From assembly GCA_020630595.1 (NCBI GenBank), contig JAHDBC010000003.1, forward strand, positions 1 to 57,422: DNA of 57,422 bases, written 5' to 3'. Positions 17,889 to 26,813 of this stretch are shown piece after piece. The number at the start of each line of letters is the position of its first letter. Within the stretch, counting starts at the first letter, position 1. The notes under the pieces were generated by a model, which saw nothing but the letters and a program-made list of their open reading frames with translations, did no database searches and had not been told where the DNA came from. Position numbers and translations under genes: made by a program. This stretch comes from Planktomarina sp. Its GTDB lineage: Bacteria; Pseudomonadota; Alphaproteobacteria; Rhodobacterales; Rhodobacteraceae.

Positions 17889-19087
17889 CGCATGAACGCT
17901 TTCAGGTCGGTGTTCGGGTTCGCAGCCGCATCTGCGGGAATGGATTTGCCGGCTTCGATGATGCGTTTGGCGATCATGTATCCGCGCGGATCATTCATCG
18001 CATCCACCGCAATCAGCTGATCTGCCCGATAATACCAATGGGACCGGGCGGCGCCACCATCACGCACGACCACATGGTCGTATCCAGTGTTCAACCCTGC
18101 AATCTGCAGTTTCACGTCATACTGATCTGACCAAAACCATGGCTTTGCGACATAATCTTTTCCGGCACCCAGCATGTTTTCCGCAACGATTTCAGCCTGA
18201 TCAATGGCGTTTGGCACGGATTCCAACCGGATGCGTCCGCCATCATGGGGAAAGCTGGCACAATCGCCCGCTGCCCAGATGTTTGGAATTGATGTTCGGC
18301 CCTGTGCATCGGTTTCGATCCCGTTGTTCAGGGTCAGACCCGCTGTTTCAGCCAGTTTGGTTTCTGGCGTGATGCCAACGCCAACAATGGCAAAATCGAT
18401 GTCCAGGGTTGTACCATCCGACAGCACTGCGCCACTGACCGCCCCATCACCGGTCAACCGATCCAGACCAACGCCTTCGCGGATTTGGACACCATTGGCT
18501 GTGTGCAGATCGCGGAAATAGTCTGACGTTTCTGCACTGGCGACCCGTTGCAAAATCCGGTCTGCCATTTCAACCAACGTCACCTTTAGCCCCCGCGACG
18601 CCGCAACGGCCGCCGCTTCCAGCCCGATGTAGCCACCGCCGATGATCAGCACATGCCCGCCCTTTTCAAACGCGGGTGACATGGCATCCACATCCGCCAG
18701 TGTGCGAACCGCGAACACCCCGTCCAAGGCGCCACCAATGGCCGCCGGCAACAGACGCGGCGCAGACCCCGTGGTCAGCGCCAGATGGTCAAAGTGCACC
18801 GTTTCACCGCCAACAGATATCGTCTGGGCTGCAGCGTTTATCCCGTCCACTTCGGCCCCCAGCCGCAAGTCGATGCCCAATTCGGCATAGCTTTCGGGGG
18901 GCCGCAGATACAAACGATCCAACGGCATTTCGCCCAGCAGGTACTTTTTCGACAGAGGCGGGCGTTGATACGGGGCGACGGGTTCCGCACCAATCAGTGT
19001 GATATTTCCATCAAACCCAAGATTGCGCAGCTTGAACACAAGTGACGATCCTGCCTGACCTGCCCCCACGACGACAATCTGTGACAT
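17885..19087 (-). CDS. NAD(P)H-dependent ferredoxin/rubredoxin reductase-like flavoprotein
   Basis: FAD-dependent pyridine-nucleotide oxidoreductase of the AIF/ferredoxin-reductase (CamA/ThcD) type, 400 aa. The N-terminal FAD Rossmann motif is VVVGAGQAGSS, followed by PYQRPPLSKKYLLGE, characteristic of this subfamily. A second NAD-binding GGGYIGLEAAA lies near residue 150, and IWAAGDCASF binds FAD near 280. ATG 19087 is preferred because AGAGGAAAG precedes it. No ferredoxin or P450 gene is adjacent, so the electron acceptor is unknown. Confidence 0.93.
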   Translation of the reverse strand: MSQIVVVGAGQAGSSLVFKLRNLGFDGNITLIGAEPVAPYQRPPLSKKYLLGEMPLDRLYLRPPESYAELGIDLRLGAEVDGINAAAQTISVGGETVHFDHLALTTGSAPRLLPAAIGGALDGVFAVRTLADVDAMSPAFEKGGHVLIIGGGYIGLEAAAVAASRGLKVTLVEMADRILQRVASAETSDYFRDLHTANGVQIREGVGLDRLTGDGAVSGAVLSDGTTLDIDFAIVGVGITPETKLAETAGLTLNNGIETDAQGRTSIPNIWAAGDCASFPHDGGRIRLESVPNAIDQAEIVAENMLGAGKDYVAKPWFWSDQYDVKLQIAGLNTGYDHVVVRDGGAARSHWYYRADQLIAVDAMNDPRGYMIAKRIIEAGKSIPADAAANPNTDLKAFMR

Positions 19088-19160
19088 TTGCTTTCCTCTG
19101 GTCCCTGACTGTTCCACTGCTATATCGTGGGACAACGATCATTCAACCAAGGAAACGACT

Positions 19161-19649
19161 ATGGCACTTTCAAAAGGCGACGCCCTTCCATCCGGCACTT
19201 TGCAGCGCATGGGTGCAGATGGGCCTGAACAGGTTTCTCTTTCAGATCTGACAAAGGGCCGAAAGATCGCCTTGTTCGCGGTTCCGGGTGCATTCACCCC
19301 GACCTGCCATTCCGCCCATGTGCCGTCCTTCATGCGCACCAAAGACCAATTTATGGCCAAAGGCGTGGACGAAATCATCTGCGTGTCTGTCAACGATGTG
19401 TTCGTGATGGCGGAATGGGGCAAGGCAACGGGGGCCACGGACGCAGGCATCACCATGCTGGCCGATGGTGACAGCAGCTTTACCAAAGCAATGGGGATGG
19501 ATTTCACGGCCGAACCCGTTGGCCTGATGGCGCGGTCCAAACGCTATGCGATGATCGTGGACGACGGCGTGATCACATCCATGAACGAAGAAGCATCCCC
19601 CGGCGAATGCGAAGTTTCAGCTGGTGAGGCGCTGTTGGAAACGCTGTAA
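19161..19649 (+). CDS. Peroxiredoxin (Prx5-type)
   Basis: Thiol peroxidase of the AhpC/TSA superfamily, Prx5/type II branch, 162 aa. The peroxidatic cysteine is in PGAFTPTCHSAHVPSF near residue 50. A second cysteine near residue 152 (PGECEVSAGEALLE) may be the resolving cysteine. It reduces hydrogen and alkyl peroxides using glutathione/glutaredoxin or thioredoxin. It is divergent from the ferredoxin-reductase-like gene across about 73 bp and is followed by an intrinsic terminator. Confidence 0.94.
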   Translation: MALSKGDALPSGTLQRMGADGPEQVSLSDLTKGRKIALFAVPGAFTPTCHSAHVPSFMRTKDQFMAKGVDEIICVSVNDVFVMAEWGKATGATDAGITMLADGDSSFTKAMGMDFTAEPVGLMARSKRYAMIVDDGVITSMNEEASPGECEVSAGEALLETL

Positions 19650-19701
19650 GCCATTGATTTATATTGCGCTATTTTAAGTTGGATGGCGCAACGACTTGTT
19701 C

Positions 19702-19727
19702 TGGGGGCCATCGGCCCCCATATTTTT
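19702..19727 (+). terminator. Intrinsic terminator after the peroxiredoxin gene
   Basis: Perfect 8-bp stem TGGGGGCC / GGCCCCCA with a 3-nt loop, followed by TATTTTT. Positioned 52 bp after the peroxiredoxin stop. It ends only 4 bp before the ATG of the next same-strand gene. Confidence 0.8.
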
Positions 19728-19731
19728 GGGT

Positions 19732-20202
19732 ATGAACAGACGTGAATTTGGAAAATCACTTGCGGTGACAGCAGCCGTTCCGCTGCTGCCGTTGCCTGCC
19801 GCCGCCGCGCCTGTTGCGGTGAAACCTATCGATTTGATGTGGGCCAAAGCCATCGCGCGGGCGCAAAACGGTGTCACACCGGGCTATCTGGCAAAGGCCT
19901 TGAATGTTTCGGCTGACGTGGCCCATGTTTTGCAGCGCCAACTGATCAAGGACAACGTGATCCGCGCGGGGGCCACACGGGGGGCGACGATTGCCACCAA
20001 ACCGCTGTTTCCCAAAGGCGGGTATCAAAAGGTCGGCCCAACACTGTTGGACAAAATGCAACAGGTGGCGCGCGATCAGGCCCAAAGCATGGTGAACCCT
20101 ACGCCGCCGCGTCCATCCGACCGGCCAGTTTCACATCAAGATCAGACAGACCATCACAATCATGCGTCGTCAGAACCACATCCACCCGATTGTACACATT
20201 GA
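19732..20202 (+). CDS. Hypothetical protein with Tat-like signal
   Basis: A 156-aa protein not assigned to a family. The N-terminus [20 protein letters not shown] has a twin-arginine motif (RREF) and hydrophobic core ending at AAAAP, so Tat export is likely. Residues 35-120 contain a helix-turn-helix-like stretch ([22 protein letters not shown]). The last 35 residues are Pro/His/Ser-rich and lie on the opposite strand of phhB (104-bp convergent overlap); this tail looks like read-through sequence, and a shorter true C-terminus or frameshift near 20095 is possible. The ATG follows directly after a terminator hairpin and lacks a clear Shine-Dalgarno. Confidence 0.65.
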   Translation: MNRREFGKSLAVTAAVPLLPLPAAAAPVAVKPIDLMWAKAIARAQNGVTPGYLAKALNVSADVAHVLQRQLIKDNVIRAGATRGATIATKPLFPKGGYQKVGPTLLDKMQQVARDQAQSMVNPTPPRPSDRPVSHQDQTDHHNHASSEPHPPDCTH

Positions 20203-20383
20203 ACCATTCTGGATGGTGGTTCAGTTTTTCAGCCTGAATGGCCATTTGTGTCATCCAGCCCCAGGCTTGCGTAAAAGTCTTGAACCGGAATGACTTTTGA
20301 ATGGCATCCCGCCCTTGCACCAGCGTCCAGCCATTCGCCAAAAGCGGGTCAAGGGCGCTGCGGTCCGACAGGGCTTGGGTCAT
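20099..20383 (-). CDS. phhB: 4a-hydroxytetrahydrobiopterin dehydratase
   Basis: Pterin-4a-carbinolamine dehydratase, 94 aa, which recycles the oxidised pterin cofactor of aromatic-amino-acid hydroxylases. The family signature is complete: [15 protein letters not shown] followed by [18 protein letters not shown] with the two active-site histidines, then the late histidine in [10 protein letters not shown]. No phenylalanine hydroxylase gene is nearby, so it may serve another pterin pathway. Its ATG overlaps the stop of the FemAB-like gene (ATGA). Confidence 0.95.
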   Translation of the reverse strand: MTQALSDRSALDPLLANGWTLVQGRDAIQKSFRFKTFTQAWGWMTQMAIQAEKLNHHPEWFNVYNRVDVVLTTHDCDGLSDLDVKLAGRMDAAA

Positions 20384-21567
20384 TGCTGTTCCTCCACATT
20401 GGGTTTTTTGAACGGGCCATACCCGGTCATGATTTCGATTTCATCGTTTATCGCATCCCGTTCCGCGTCCAGATAGCGGGCAACGGCATCCTGAAAACCG
20501 CCATCGGGAAAGTAGTGCAGCGAATGCGTGGTCACAGGCATGTACCCGCGGGCCAACTTATGTGATCCCTGCGCCCCGGCTTCAACGCGCGACAGGCCAT
20601 GTGCAATCGCGTAATCCAGTGCCTGATAATAGCACAGTTCGAAATGCAGGCATGGGTGATCTTCGACGCACCCCCAATACCGCCCGTACAGCACATCGCG
20701 CCCGATAAAGTTCAAGGCCCCGGCCACATACTGCCCGTCGGCTTCCGCCAGCACCAACAGCATGTCGTCGCGCAAACTGTCTTGTGCGATGTCAAAAAAG
20801 CGGCGCGTCAGGTAAGGCGTGCCCCATTTGCGGGCGCCAGTGTCTTGATAAAATGTCCAGAATGCATCCCAGTGTTCGGGTTTCAGATCGTCGCCTGTCA
20901 GCGCATGAATGGTGCCGCCAAACGATTGCGCCGTTGACCGTTCCTTGCGGATGTTCTTGCGTTTGCGGCTGGACAGGGAATTCAGAAAATCATCAAAATT
21001 TGCATAGCCGTCGTTGGTCCAGTGAAATTGCTGCGACGCGCGCGGCAGCAAGCCCATGCGCCCCCCGATGTCACGTTCCTGTTCGGTACAAAACGTGATG
21101 TGCAAAGATGATAGTTGATTGTCGGCCGCAATCTGCACCGCGCCCTGGGTCAGTGCGGATATTGCTGTGTCGTGCCAATCTGGTTTGACCAGAAAACGCC
21201 GCCCCGTTGCAGGGGTGTGGGGCACGGCAATCTGCAATTTTGGATAATATCGCCCCCCCGCATTTTCGTACGCGTGGGCAAAGTTGTGGTCGAAGATATA
21301 TTCGCCCTGACTGTGGGATTTGACGTACAGGGGTGCCACGCCAATCAGTTGCCCATCGGCCCGTGCGGCAAGGTATCTGGGATCCCATCCGGTGCCCGCC
21401 CCGACAGAGCCGGACAGTTCCAGCGCCAAAAGAAACCTGTGCGTTGTGAATGGGTCGATCGGGCGCCCATCTGCCGCTTCCGGGCAAGCACAGGCATCCC
21501 ATTCCGCTGCCGGCATATCGCGCAGGCTGGCAAAGGTTTCTATTTCAATGCGGTGGTCGTCAGGCAC
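20380..21567 (-). CDS. FemAB-like/GNAT-fold acyltransferase (PF04339-type)
   Basis: A 395-aa cytoplasmic protein of the FemAB-like, 'peptidogalycan biosynthesis' family. Recognisable parts are [18 protein letters not shown] near the start, the double-GNAT core with [20 protein letters not shown], and [15 protein letters not shown]. The C-terminal block is [23 protein letters not shown] followed by [14 protein letters not shown]. The start codon is GTG (21565-21567). Acceptor unknown; some relatives are thought to act on peptidoglycan or cell-surface polymers. It is coupled to phhB by a 4-bp overlap. Confidence 0.85.
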   Translation of the reverse strand: MPDDHRIEIETFASLRDMPAAEWDACACPEAADGRPIDPFTTHRFLLALELSGSVGAGTGWDPRYLAARADGQLIGVAPLYVKSHSQGEYIFDHNFAHAYENAGGRYYPKLQIAVPHTPATGRRFLVKPDWHDTAISALTQGAVQIAADNQLSSLHITFCTEQERDIGGRMGLLPRASQQFHWTNDGYANFDDFLNSLSSRKRKNIRKERSTAQSFGGTIHALTGDDLKPEHWDAFWTFYQDTGARKWGTPYLTRRFFDIAQDSLRDDMLLVLAEADGQYVAGALNFIGRDVLYGRYWGCVEDHPCLHFELCYYQALDYAIAHGLSRVEAGAQGSHKLARGYMPVTTHSLHYFPDGGFQDAVARYLDAERDAINDEIEIMTGYGPFKKPNVEEQQ

Positions 21568-21622
21568 AGGGCAATTCCAGGCAAAGTCCGGTTATCCAGA
21601 ACTGGGGCCAGTCTTTGGCAAT

Positions 21623-22378
21623 TCAAGCCAGATACCCTTCAAAGGTGATATTGTCCGCGACCTGGCGGGCCTGTGCTTCCATCGCTTGGGACCGAACTGT
21701 CCAGCACAGAATGTTGCGCCCGCTGGCCTTGACCTGTGCCACTGTATCAGATGGCAAATCGGCCTGATTGTGGCTGATAAAGCTGCACTCCAAACGATCC
21801 AAATCGCCAATCCGCGCCAATTCTGCGCGGCGGTCTGCCGGGGTTGTTGGCCAGTCATCTGCCGCAAATGGATCCGTCACAAGTCCCACGGGAACTGATT
21901 GATTGTGGTCGCGAAACGCTGCAATTGCGTGGGGATTGAACGACATCACCGCCACATCCCCAGAATAATCTTTCAGATCAAGCGCGACGGCACGTTCAAG
22001 CACGCCAACATTCCGGCCCATCGCCCCGTCCTGATCCTTGATTTCGATCAACAGCGGCACTTGCCCGTCGATCATATCCAATACCATCCGAAGCGTTGGA
22101 ACCGTGTCTGTGCTGCCTACCAGTTTGGTCGTGCCCAATTCGGCCGACTGCGTGGCCTGAACAACGCCGATGTTTCCCGTCAACCGCTGCAGGGAATAAT
22201 CGTGAAACACCATCGCGACATCATCTGCTGACCGCTGCACGTCAATTTCGATCCCATACCCGGCGTCGATTGCGGCCTGAATCGCGCTGGGGCTGTTTTC
22301 AATGCGCCCCTGCGCAGCATCGTGCAGCCCGCGATGGGTGATCGGGCGTTCCAGAAACCGGTCAGACAGTCTGATCAT
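21623..22378 (-). CDS. Glycerophosphodiester phosphodiesterase family protein
   Basis: TIM-barrel enzyme of the GDPD family (251 aa), hydrolysing glycerophosphodiesters to glycerol 3-phosphate and an alcohol. The catalytic pattern is visible: THRGLHD near residue 15, EIDVQRSADDVAMVFHD near 44-60 with the metal-binding Glu/Asp and general-acid His, and LLIEIKDQ near 110. No signal peptide is seen, so it is probably cytoplasmic. It overlaps RidA by 4 bp upstream, implying a shared transcript. Confidence 0.92.
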   Translation of the reverse strand: MIRLSDRFLERPITHRGLHDAAQGRIENSPSAIQAAIDAGYGIEIDVQRSADDVAMVFHDYSLQRLTGNIGVVQATQSAELGTTKLVGSTDTVPTLRMVLDMIDGQVPLLIEIKDQDGAMGRNVGVLERAVALDLKDYSGDVAVMSFNPHAIAAFRDHNQSVPVGLVTDPFAADDWPTTPADRRAELARIGDLDRLECSFISHNQADLPSDTVAQVKASGRNILCWTVRSQAMEAQARQVADNITFEGYLA

Positions 22379-22839
22379 TTGATTTGAAAGATGCCTTCGA
22401 TTTCCACGGCCACATTCAAGGGCAGGGCCCCCGCAGATACCGCAGACCGGGCGTGCCGACCCGCATCACCCAAGGCTTCGACCAGAAAATCGGATGCGCC
22501 GTTGATGACTTTAGGTTGATCGGTGTAATCGCCGTTCGAATTCACAAAACCAGTCAGTTTGATAACCCGAACCAGCCGGTCCAGATCACCGCCACAGGCG
22601 GCTTTGACCTGTGCCAACAGCGCAATCGCGCAGGTTTTGGCGGCGGCGGCACCGTCTTCGGTTGTCATGTCTGCGCCCACTTTGCCGGTGATCAGGCCAT
22701 CCGCGTTTTGGCTGATTTGACCCGAAACATAGACAATGTCCCCGACCGTCACAAAGGGCACATAGTTCGCCGCCGGGGCGGGGGCGTCGGCCAGCGTAAT
22801 GCCAAGTTCATTAAGTCGCGCTTCAAATGTTCCGGCCAT
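22375..22839 (-). CDS. RidA-family protein
   Basis: RidA/YjgF/UK114 family member, 154 aa. Family members hydrolyse reactive enamines/imines such as 2-aminoacrylate to keto acids. This one belongs to the longer subgroup: NYVPFVTVGDIVYVSGQIS near residues 25-45 and the C-terminal GRHARSAVSAGALPLNVAVEIEG with the conserved Arg. Start at ATG 22839 is fixed by GAGGGAGA upstream; an in-frame extension to 22902 lacks such support. Paired with the GDPD gene. Confidence 0.92.
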   Translation of the reverse strand: MAGTFEARLNELGITLADAPAPAANYVPFVTVGDIVYVSGQISQNADGLITGKVGADMTTEDGAAAAKTCAIALLAQVKAACGGDLDRLVRVIKLTGFVNSNGDYTDQPKVINGASDFLVEALGDAGRHARSAVSAGALPLNVAVEIEGIFQIK

Positions 22840-22898
22840 GGTGTTCTCCCTCTTGATCGTGACGTTTGGATAGGCGGAAACGGCACAAAGGGGAAGGG

Positions 22899-24194
22899 TC
22901 AACCATCAATAAACGCGGTTCGGAAATAGCCCCAAAGCGGGTCAACCAGCATCGCCAACAACGTGCGATCCGCCGCCAGAAAGATCGCGTCAGCGGACAT
23001 GCCCGGCTGCAACCGAACGGTGTCGTCGATCACCGCCAGATCCTGTTCGGTCAGTTCAATATCCACGCGAAACACACGCTGGCCACTGGTTTGATCCACG
23101 ACCGCATCCGACGCGATATGGGATACATGGCCGGTCAATTCCATTGCCAATTGCGGGTCGAAATCTGAAAGAACCAGCCGGACGGGTTGCTGCAAATCAA
23201 TCAAATCAATCTGGTTTGGGCGCACGTCCGCAACAGCGCGCAATGTTCCGTCGTCCGGCAAAAGTTCGAAAATCGGACTGCCCGCACCTATGACCGATCC
23301 CCTTGTGATGGCGTTCATCCCATGCACACGGCCCTTCACCGGGGCGCGTAAGGTCAGACGATCAAGCCGCGCGGCCGTTGCAGAAAGTTCCTTTTCAGCC
23401 TGGATCAATTGTAGTTCAACATCGCGCAATTCCGCTGCAGCCTTTTGATGGCGATCCGCTTCAATCCGAATTCTGTTCAGGTTCAGCTGCGTTTCCTGTG
23501 CCCCCGTTTGGGCGATTTGCGTTTGCAATTGCGCCATGTCCCGCGCGTGGCTGGCAAGCTGTTGGTCCAGTGCAGAAACCCGGCTGGCCTGTGTCAGGCC
23601 CTTTGCCAAAAGATCGCGCTGATCCTGCAAATCATCGGTCACCAGACTGACGATCCGGGCGACGGCCGTTTCCTGTGATCGAAGCCCAATGGTTTGGGCC
23701 GCCAGCAGCTGATGTTGTGTTTCAATCTGCGCAAGCGTTTGGCGATGCAATGCCGCCTGCGCGTCGAACAAGATCCGTTCATTTTCCAGATTTTGCGGGC
23801 CCGACGGGTGCGTTTGCGCCAGCCTGATCACGTCAGCATCATAGATCAGGTCTGTGTTGTTTTGTTCGGCCAACAGCCGCGCTTTGCGGGCCGTCAACGC
23901 GATCACCCGGCCAAGCTGCACGTCGTGCTGTGACAGCCAATCCGGCTGGGTCAATTCCAATATCAAGTCACCCGGTTGAACGATATCCCCGTCGCGTGCG
24001 TAAAGATGGGCCACTGTCCCACCTTGGGCGTGCTGAACAATGTGACGCTGCTGGCCCGTATCAATCACAGCCTGCACAGCGACGGACCCCGAAAGGGTGG
24101 ATGTTGCAGCCCAAAAGCCAAAGCCCGCAAAAAGGACAAACAGCCCCGCAAATCCGATGCGCAGCACGTGTTTCGTGGGATAAGCCGATGTCAT
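22899..24194 (-). CDS. HlyD-family type I secretion membrane fusion protein
   Basis: Periplasmic adaptor of a type I secretion system, 431 aa. One N-terminal transmembrane helix (about residues 11-31, IGFAGLFVLFAGFGFWAA) is followed by a lipoyl-like half-motif (GTVAHLYARDGDIVQPGDLILEL) and a long alpha-helical hairpin with leucine/glutamine-rich heptads. The second lipoyl half and beta-barrel follow (TLRAPVKGRVHGMNAITRG). It links the ABC exporter to a TolC-like outer-membrane channel. Overlaps the ABC gene by 4 bp. Confidence 0.94.
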   Translation of the reverse strand: MTSAYPTKHVLRIGFAGLFVLFAGFGFWAATSTLSGSVAVQAVIDTGQQRHIVQHAQGGTVAHLYARDGDIVQPGDLILELTQPDWLSQHDVQLGRVIALTARKARLLAEQNNTDLIYDADVIRLAQTHPSGPQNLENERILFDAQAALHRQTLAQIETQHQLLAAQTIGLRSQETAVARIVSLVTDDLQDQRDLLAKGLTQASRVSALDQQLASHARDMAQLQTQIAQTGAQETQLNLNRIRIEADRHQKAAAELRDVELQLIQAEKELSATAARLDRLTLRAPVKGRVHGMNAITRGSVIGAGSPIFELLPDDGTLRAVADVRPNQIDLIDLQQPVRLVLSDFDPQLAMELTGHVSHIASDAVVDQTSGQRVFRVDIELTEQDLAVIDDTVRLQPGMSADAIFLAADRTLLAMLVDPLWGYFRTAFIDG

Positions 24195-25912
24195 GAAATG
24201 CCCCCGTTGATCCGGGCCGTTTTGATTTTGGCGTGATTTTTGACGACCTTTTTCAACACATCTTCTTTGGGGCCAAAGGCTTTGCGGCTGCCATTTTCAA
24301 TCATCAAAAGAAGATTGCATTCCTGAATCGCCGACGGACGGTGGGCGATCACCACAATCATGCGGTCATTTGATCGCAGATCCCGGATTGTCGTGTTCAG
24401 TGCATCAGCGCCATCGTTGTCAAGATTGGCGTTCGGTTCATCCAGGATCAGCAGCATCGGGTCGCCGTACAGGGCACGGGCCAGCCCAATGCGTTGCACT
24501 TCGCCGCCCGAAAACGGCAGACGATCCGGGTGAATTGCGGTGTCGTACCCATCCGGAAGGGCTTCGATGATGTTTGCCACCCCAGCCTGTTGGGCCGCGC
24601 GTTCCACGGCGGTGAAATCTGGGTCAGGTGAAAGGCGGGCGATGTTTTCGGCAATGGTGCCTTCAAACAGGGTGACGGACTGGGGCACATACCCAATCAA
24701 CTGGCTGCGTCTTTGCCGGCCCAATTTGTCCAGTTGGACCCCGCCCAATGTGGCGGTCCCCGCAGCGGGTTGCCACAGGCCGGTCATCGTGCGCGCCAAT
24801 GATGTTTTGCCTGCGCCAGATGGCCCAATGATCCCACAGGCATCGCCGCCCTTCAGTTCGAATGACACCATGCGCAGCACCGCTTTGCGTTCTGCGGGTG
24901 GAATGACAGTCACTTGATCCAGCGTCAGGCTGACATCCCGGGGGGCAATCCCCGGACTGTCATCAGCGGGGATTGCCGTGCCCAACAATTCTGCAAGCGA
25001 TGTCCAAGCCTGTTTTCCGCGCGTCAGCAGCGCACCTTGGCCGATCAGGGATTCAATCGGCGCAAGCGCCCGGCCCAAAAGGACAGACGCGGCGATCATT
25101 GCGCCAGCGCTTAACGCGCCATTGATGACAAGGAACGCGCCCAATCCCAACATGGCCGACTGCAGGATCAGCCGGAATGTACGTGACAGGCTGGTCAGAC
25201 TGCCGCCCCGGTCCGCAGTAACCAAATGTGCGGCGACGGCCTGTTCACGGTCTTTGCGCCATCTTTGAAAACAGGCGTCTTCCATGCCGCTTGCGTGGAC
25301 CACATCGCTGCTGCCCAACACACGGTTCAATTGCCGGTCAGATTTTTGCAGGCTTTGCATCCCGATGGCAGCCGGTTGTTTGACCAATTTCTGGTTCACA
25401 AGCGATATGGCAACCAACAGGATTCCCCCGGCCACAGCCAGTGCGAACATGCTGGGATGGAACGCCCACAATGCGATCAGAAACACGGGCACCCATGGCA
25501 CATCGAACAGGGCATGCACGGCGGGCGAAGACATCACGCGATGCAGTGTTTCCACATCGTTCAGCCCGGTGTGGGGCGCGGATTTGGGGTTTGCACGGTT
25601 GTGGTCCAGCACCGCGAAAAATACGATCTTGTCCAGACGGTCCTGCACACGCGCGGCCACGCGGGCCAAGATTGCACCGCGCACCACATCAAACAGCCCC
25701 ATCATCGCAAACAGGAACACCGCAATCAGGGACAAAGCGACAAGTGTTGATTCCGACTGGGCGGAAAGCACGCGGTCATAGACCTGCATCATGTAAATCG
25801 GGCCCGTCAACATCAGCAAATTGATCGCAAAGCTGAAGATGGCCACTGCGCCAAATAGCCCCCGCTGTTCTGCACGAATGTCGCGCAGCACACTTACGCC
25901 GTTGGTCTGCAT
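24191..25912 (-). CDS. Type I secretion system permease/ATPase (PrtD-type)
   Basis: Fused ABC exporter of 573 aa, PrtD family. The N-terminal half has about six membrane helices and no C39 peptidase or CLD extension. The ATPase domain shows Walker A GPSGAGKTSLARTM near residue 364, signature FSGGEVQRIGLARALYG near 470 and Walker B LLILDEPNANLD near 489. With the HlyD protein it should export RTX-type proteins with uncleaved C-terminal signals. No RTX cargo gene and no TolC gene lie in the window, so cargo is unknown. Confidence 0.95.
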   Translation of the reverse strand: MQTNGVSVLRDIRAEQRGLFGAVAIFSFAINLLMLTGPIYMMQVYDRVLSAQSESTLVALSLIAVFLFAMMGLFDVVRGAILARVAARVQDRLDKIVFFAVLDHNRANPKSAPHTGLNDVETLHRVMSSPAVHALFDVPWVPVFLIALWAFHPSMFALAVAGGILLVAISLVNQKLVKQPAAIGMQSLQKSDRQLNRVLGSSDVVHASGMEDACFQRWRKDREQAVAAHLVTADRGGSLTSLSRTFRLILQSAMLGLGAFLVINGALSAGAMIAASVLLGRALAPIESLIGQGALLTRGKQAWTSLAELLGTAIPADDSPGIAPRDVSLTLDQVTVIPPAERKAVLRMVSFELKGGDACGIIGPSGAGKTSLARTMTGLWQPAAGTATLGGVQLDKLGRQRRSQLIGYVPQSVTLFEGTIAENIARLSPDPDFTAVERAAQQAGVANIIEALPDGYDTAIHPDRLPFSGGEVQRIGLARALYGDPMLLILDEPNANLDNDGADALNTTIRDLRSNDRMIVVIAHRPSAIQECNLLLMIENGSRKAFGPKEDVLKKVVKNHAKIKTARINGGIS

Positions 25913-26048
25913 CGATAGGTCCTTTTGGCAACCAAAGGGGGGGCATTCATGTCACCCGATTGCCACAGTGAATATCGTATAAAGGCTTACTATTTGCCGA
26001 ACGGTGCAGCGCGACATAGATGAAAACTGCCTATAGCTGGGGACGGTC

Positions 26049-26801
26049 ATGCCCAAATTTGTTTCAAATTCACCTTTTATCGCTTTGATTTTCGCGGGTC
26101 TGGTTGCGGGGTGCAGCGTCGCGCCGCCGGGCACAGACGTGCATGATCCGGCAGAGGTCACGAACCGGCAGGTGCACGCGTTCAACAAATCCTTGGACAC
26201 TGCGATCGTGCGCCCTGTTGCCAATGCATACGATGCTGTTCTGCCCGATCCGGTCGAAGACAGCGTGACCGCCTTTGCCTCCAATCTGGGTCTGCCGGGA
26301 AAGATCATCAATAATACCTTGCAGGGCGATCTGAAGGGCGCGGGGCAGAACCTGTTGCGGTTTGCCATCAACACGACGGCGGGCATCGGGGGTATTTTCG
26401 ATCCATCCACGATCATGGGTCTGCCAGAAGTCGACACGGATTTTGGCGAAACGCTTCATGTTTGGGGCGTTCCCGAAGGCGCGTATCTTGAACTGCCTGT
26501 GCTGGGCCCGTCGACGGAACGTGCGGCCTTTGGGACGGTCGTGGATATGGTTCTGGATCCAATGTCGTTTGTGATTGGAACCCCGGAATCCACCTATCGC
26601 ACAGGGGCGCGCGTGGGCGAAATTCTGCAAACCCGCCATGCGCTTGGTGGTCAAATAGACGGTGTTCTGTACGATAGTGCAGATAGCTATGCGCAGGCGC
26701 GTTTGATTTATCTGCAGAATCGGCGGTTTAAATTGGGGGTCGAAGCGGATGACACCTTTGAAGACCTGTATGCTGATCCCTATATCGGACCCAACGAATA
26801 A
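26049..26801 (+). CDS. mlaA: MlaA (VacJ) lipoprotein
   Basis: Outer-membrane lipoprotein that removes phospholipids from the outer leaflet in the Mla pathway. The 250-aa product has a lipobox VAGC at about residue 21 and the family blocks EVTNRQVHAFNKSLD, NNTLQGDLKGAGQNLLRFAINTT, DFGETLHVWGV and GAYLELPVLGPS. It is followed after 12 bp by an MlaC-like gene, so both form a short operon. The inner-membrane MlaFEDB complex is not in the window. A 136-bp divergent region separates it from the type I exporter. Confidence 0.95.
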   Translation: MPKFVSNSPFIALIFAGLVAGCSVAPPGTDVHDPAEVTNRQVHAFNKSLDTAIVRPVANAYDAVLPDPVEDSVTAFASNLGLPGKIINNTLQGDLKGAGQNLLRFAINTTAGIGGIFDPSTIMGLPEVDTDFGETLHVWGVPEGAYLELPVLGPSTERAAFGTVVDMVLDPMSFVIGTPESTYRTGARVGEILQTRHALGGQIDGVLYDSADSYAQARLIYLQNRRFKLGVEADDTFEDLYADPYIGPNE

Positions 26802-26813
26802 CGGAGTTCTGTC

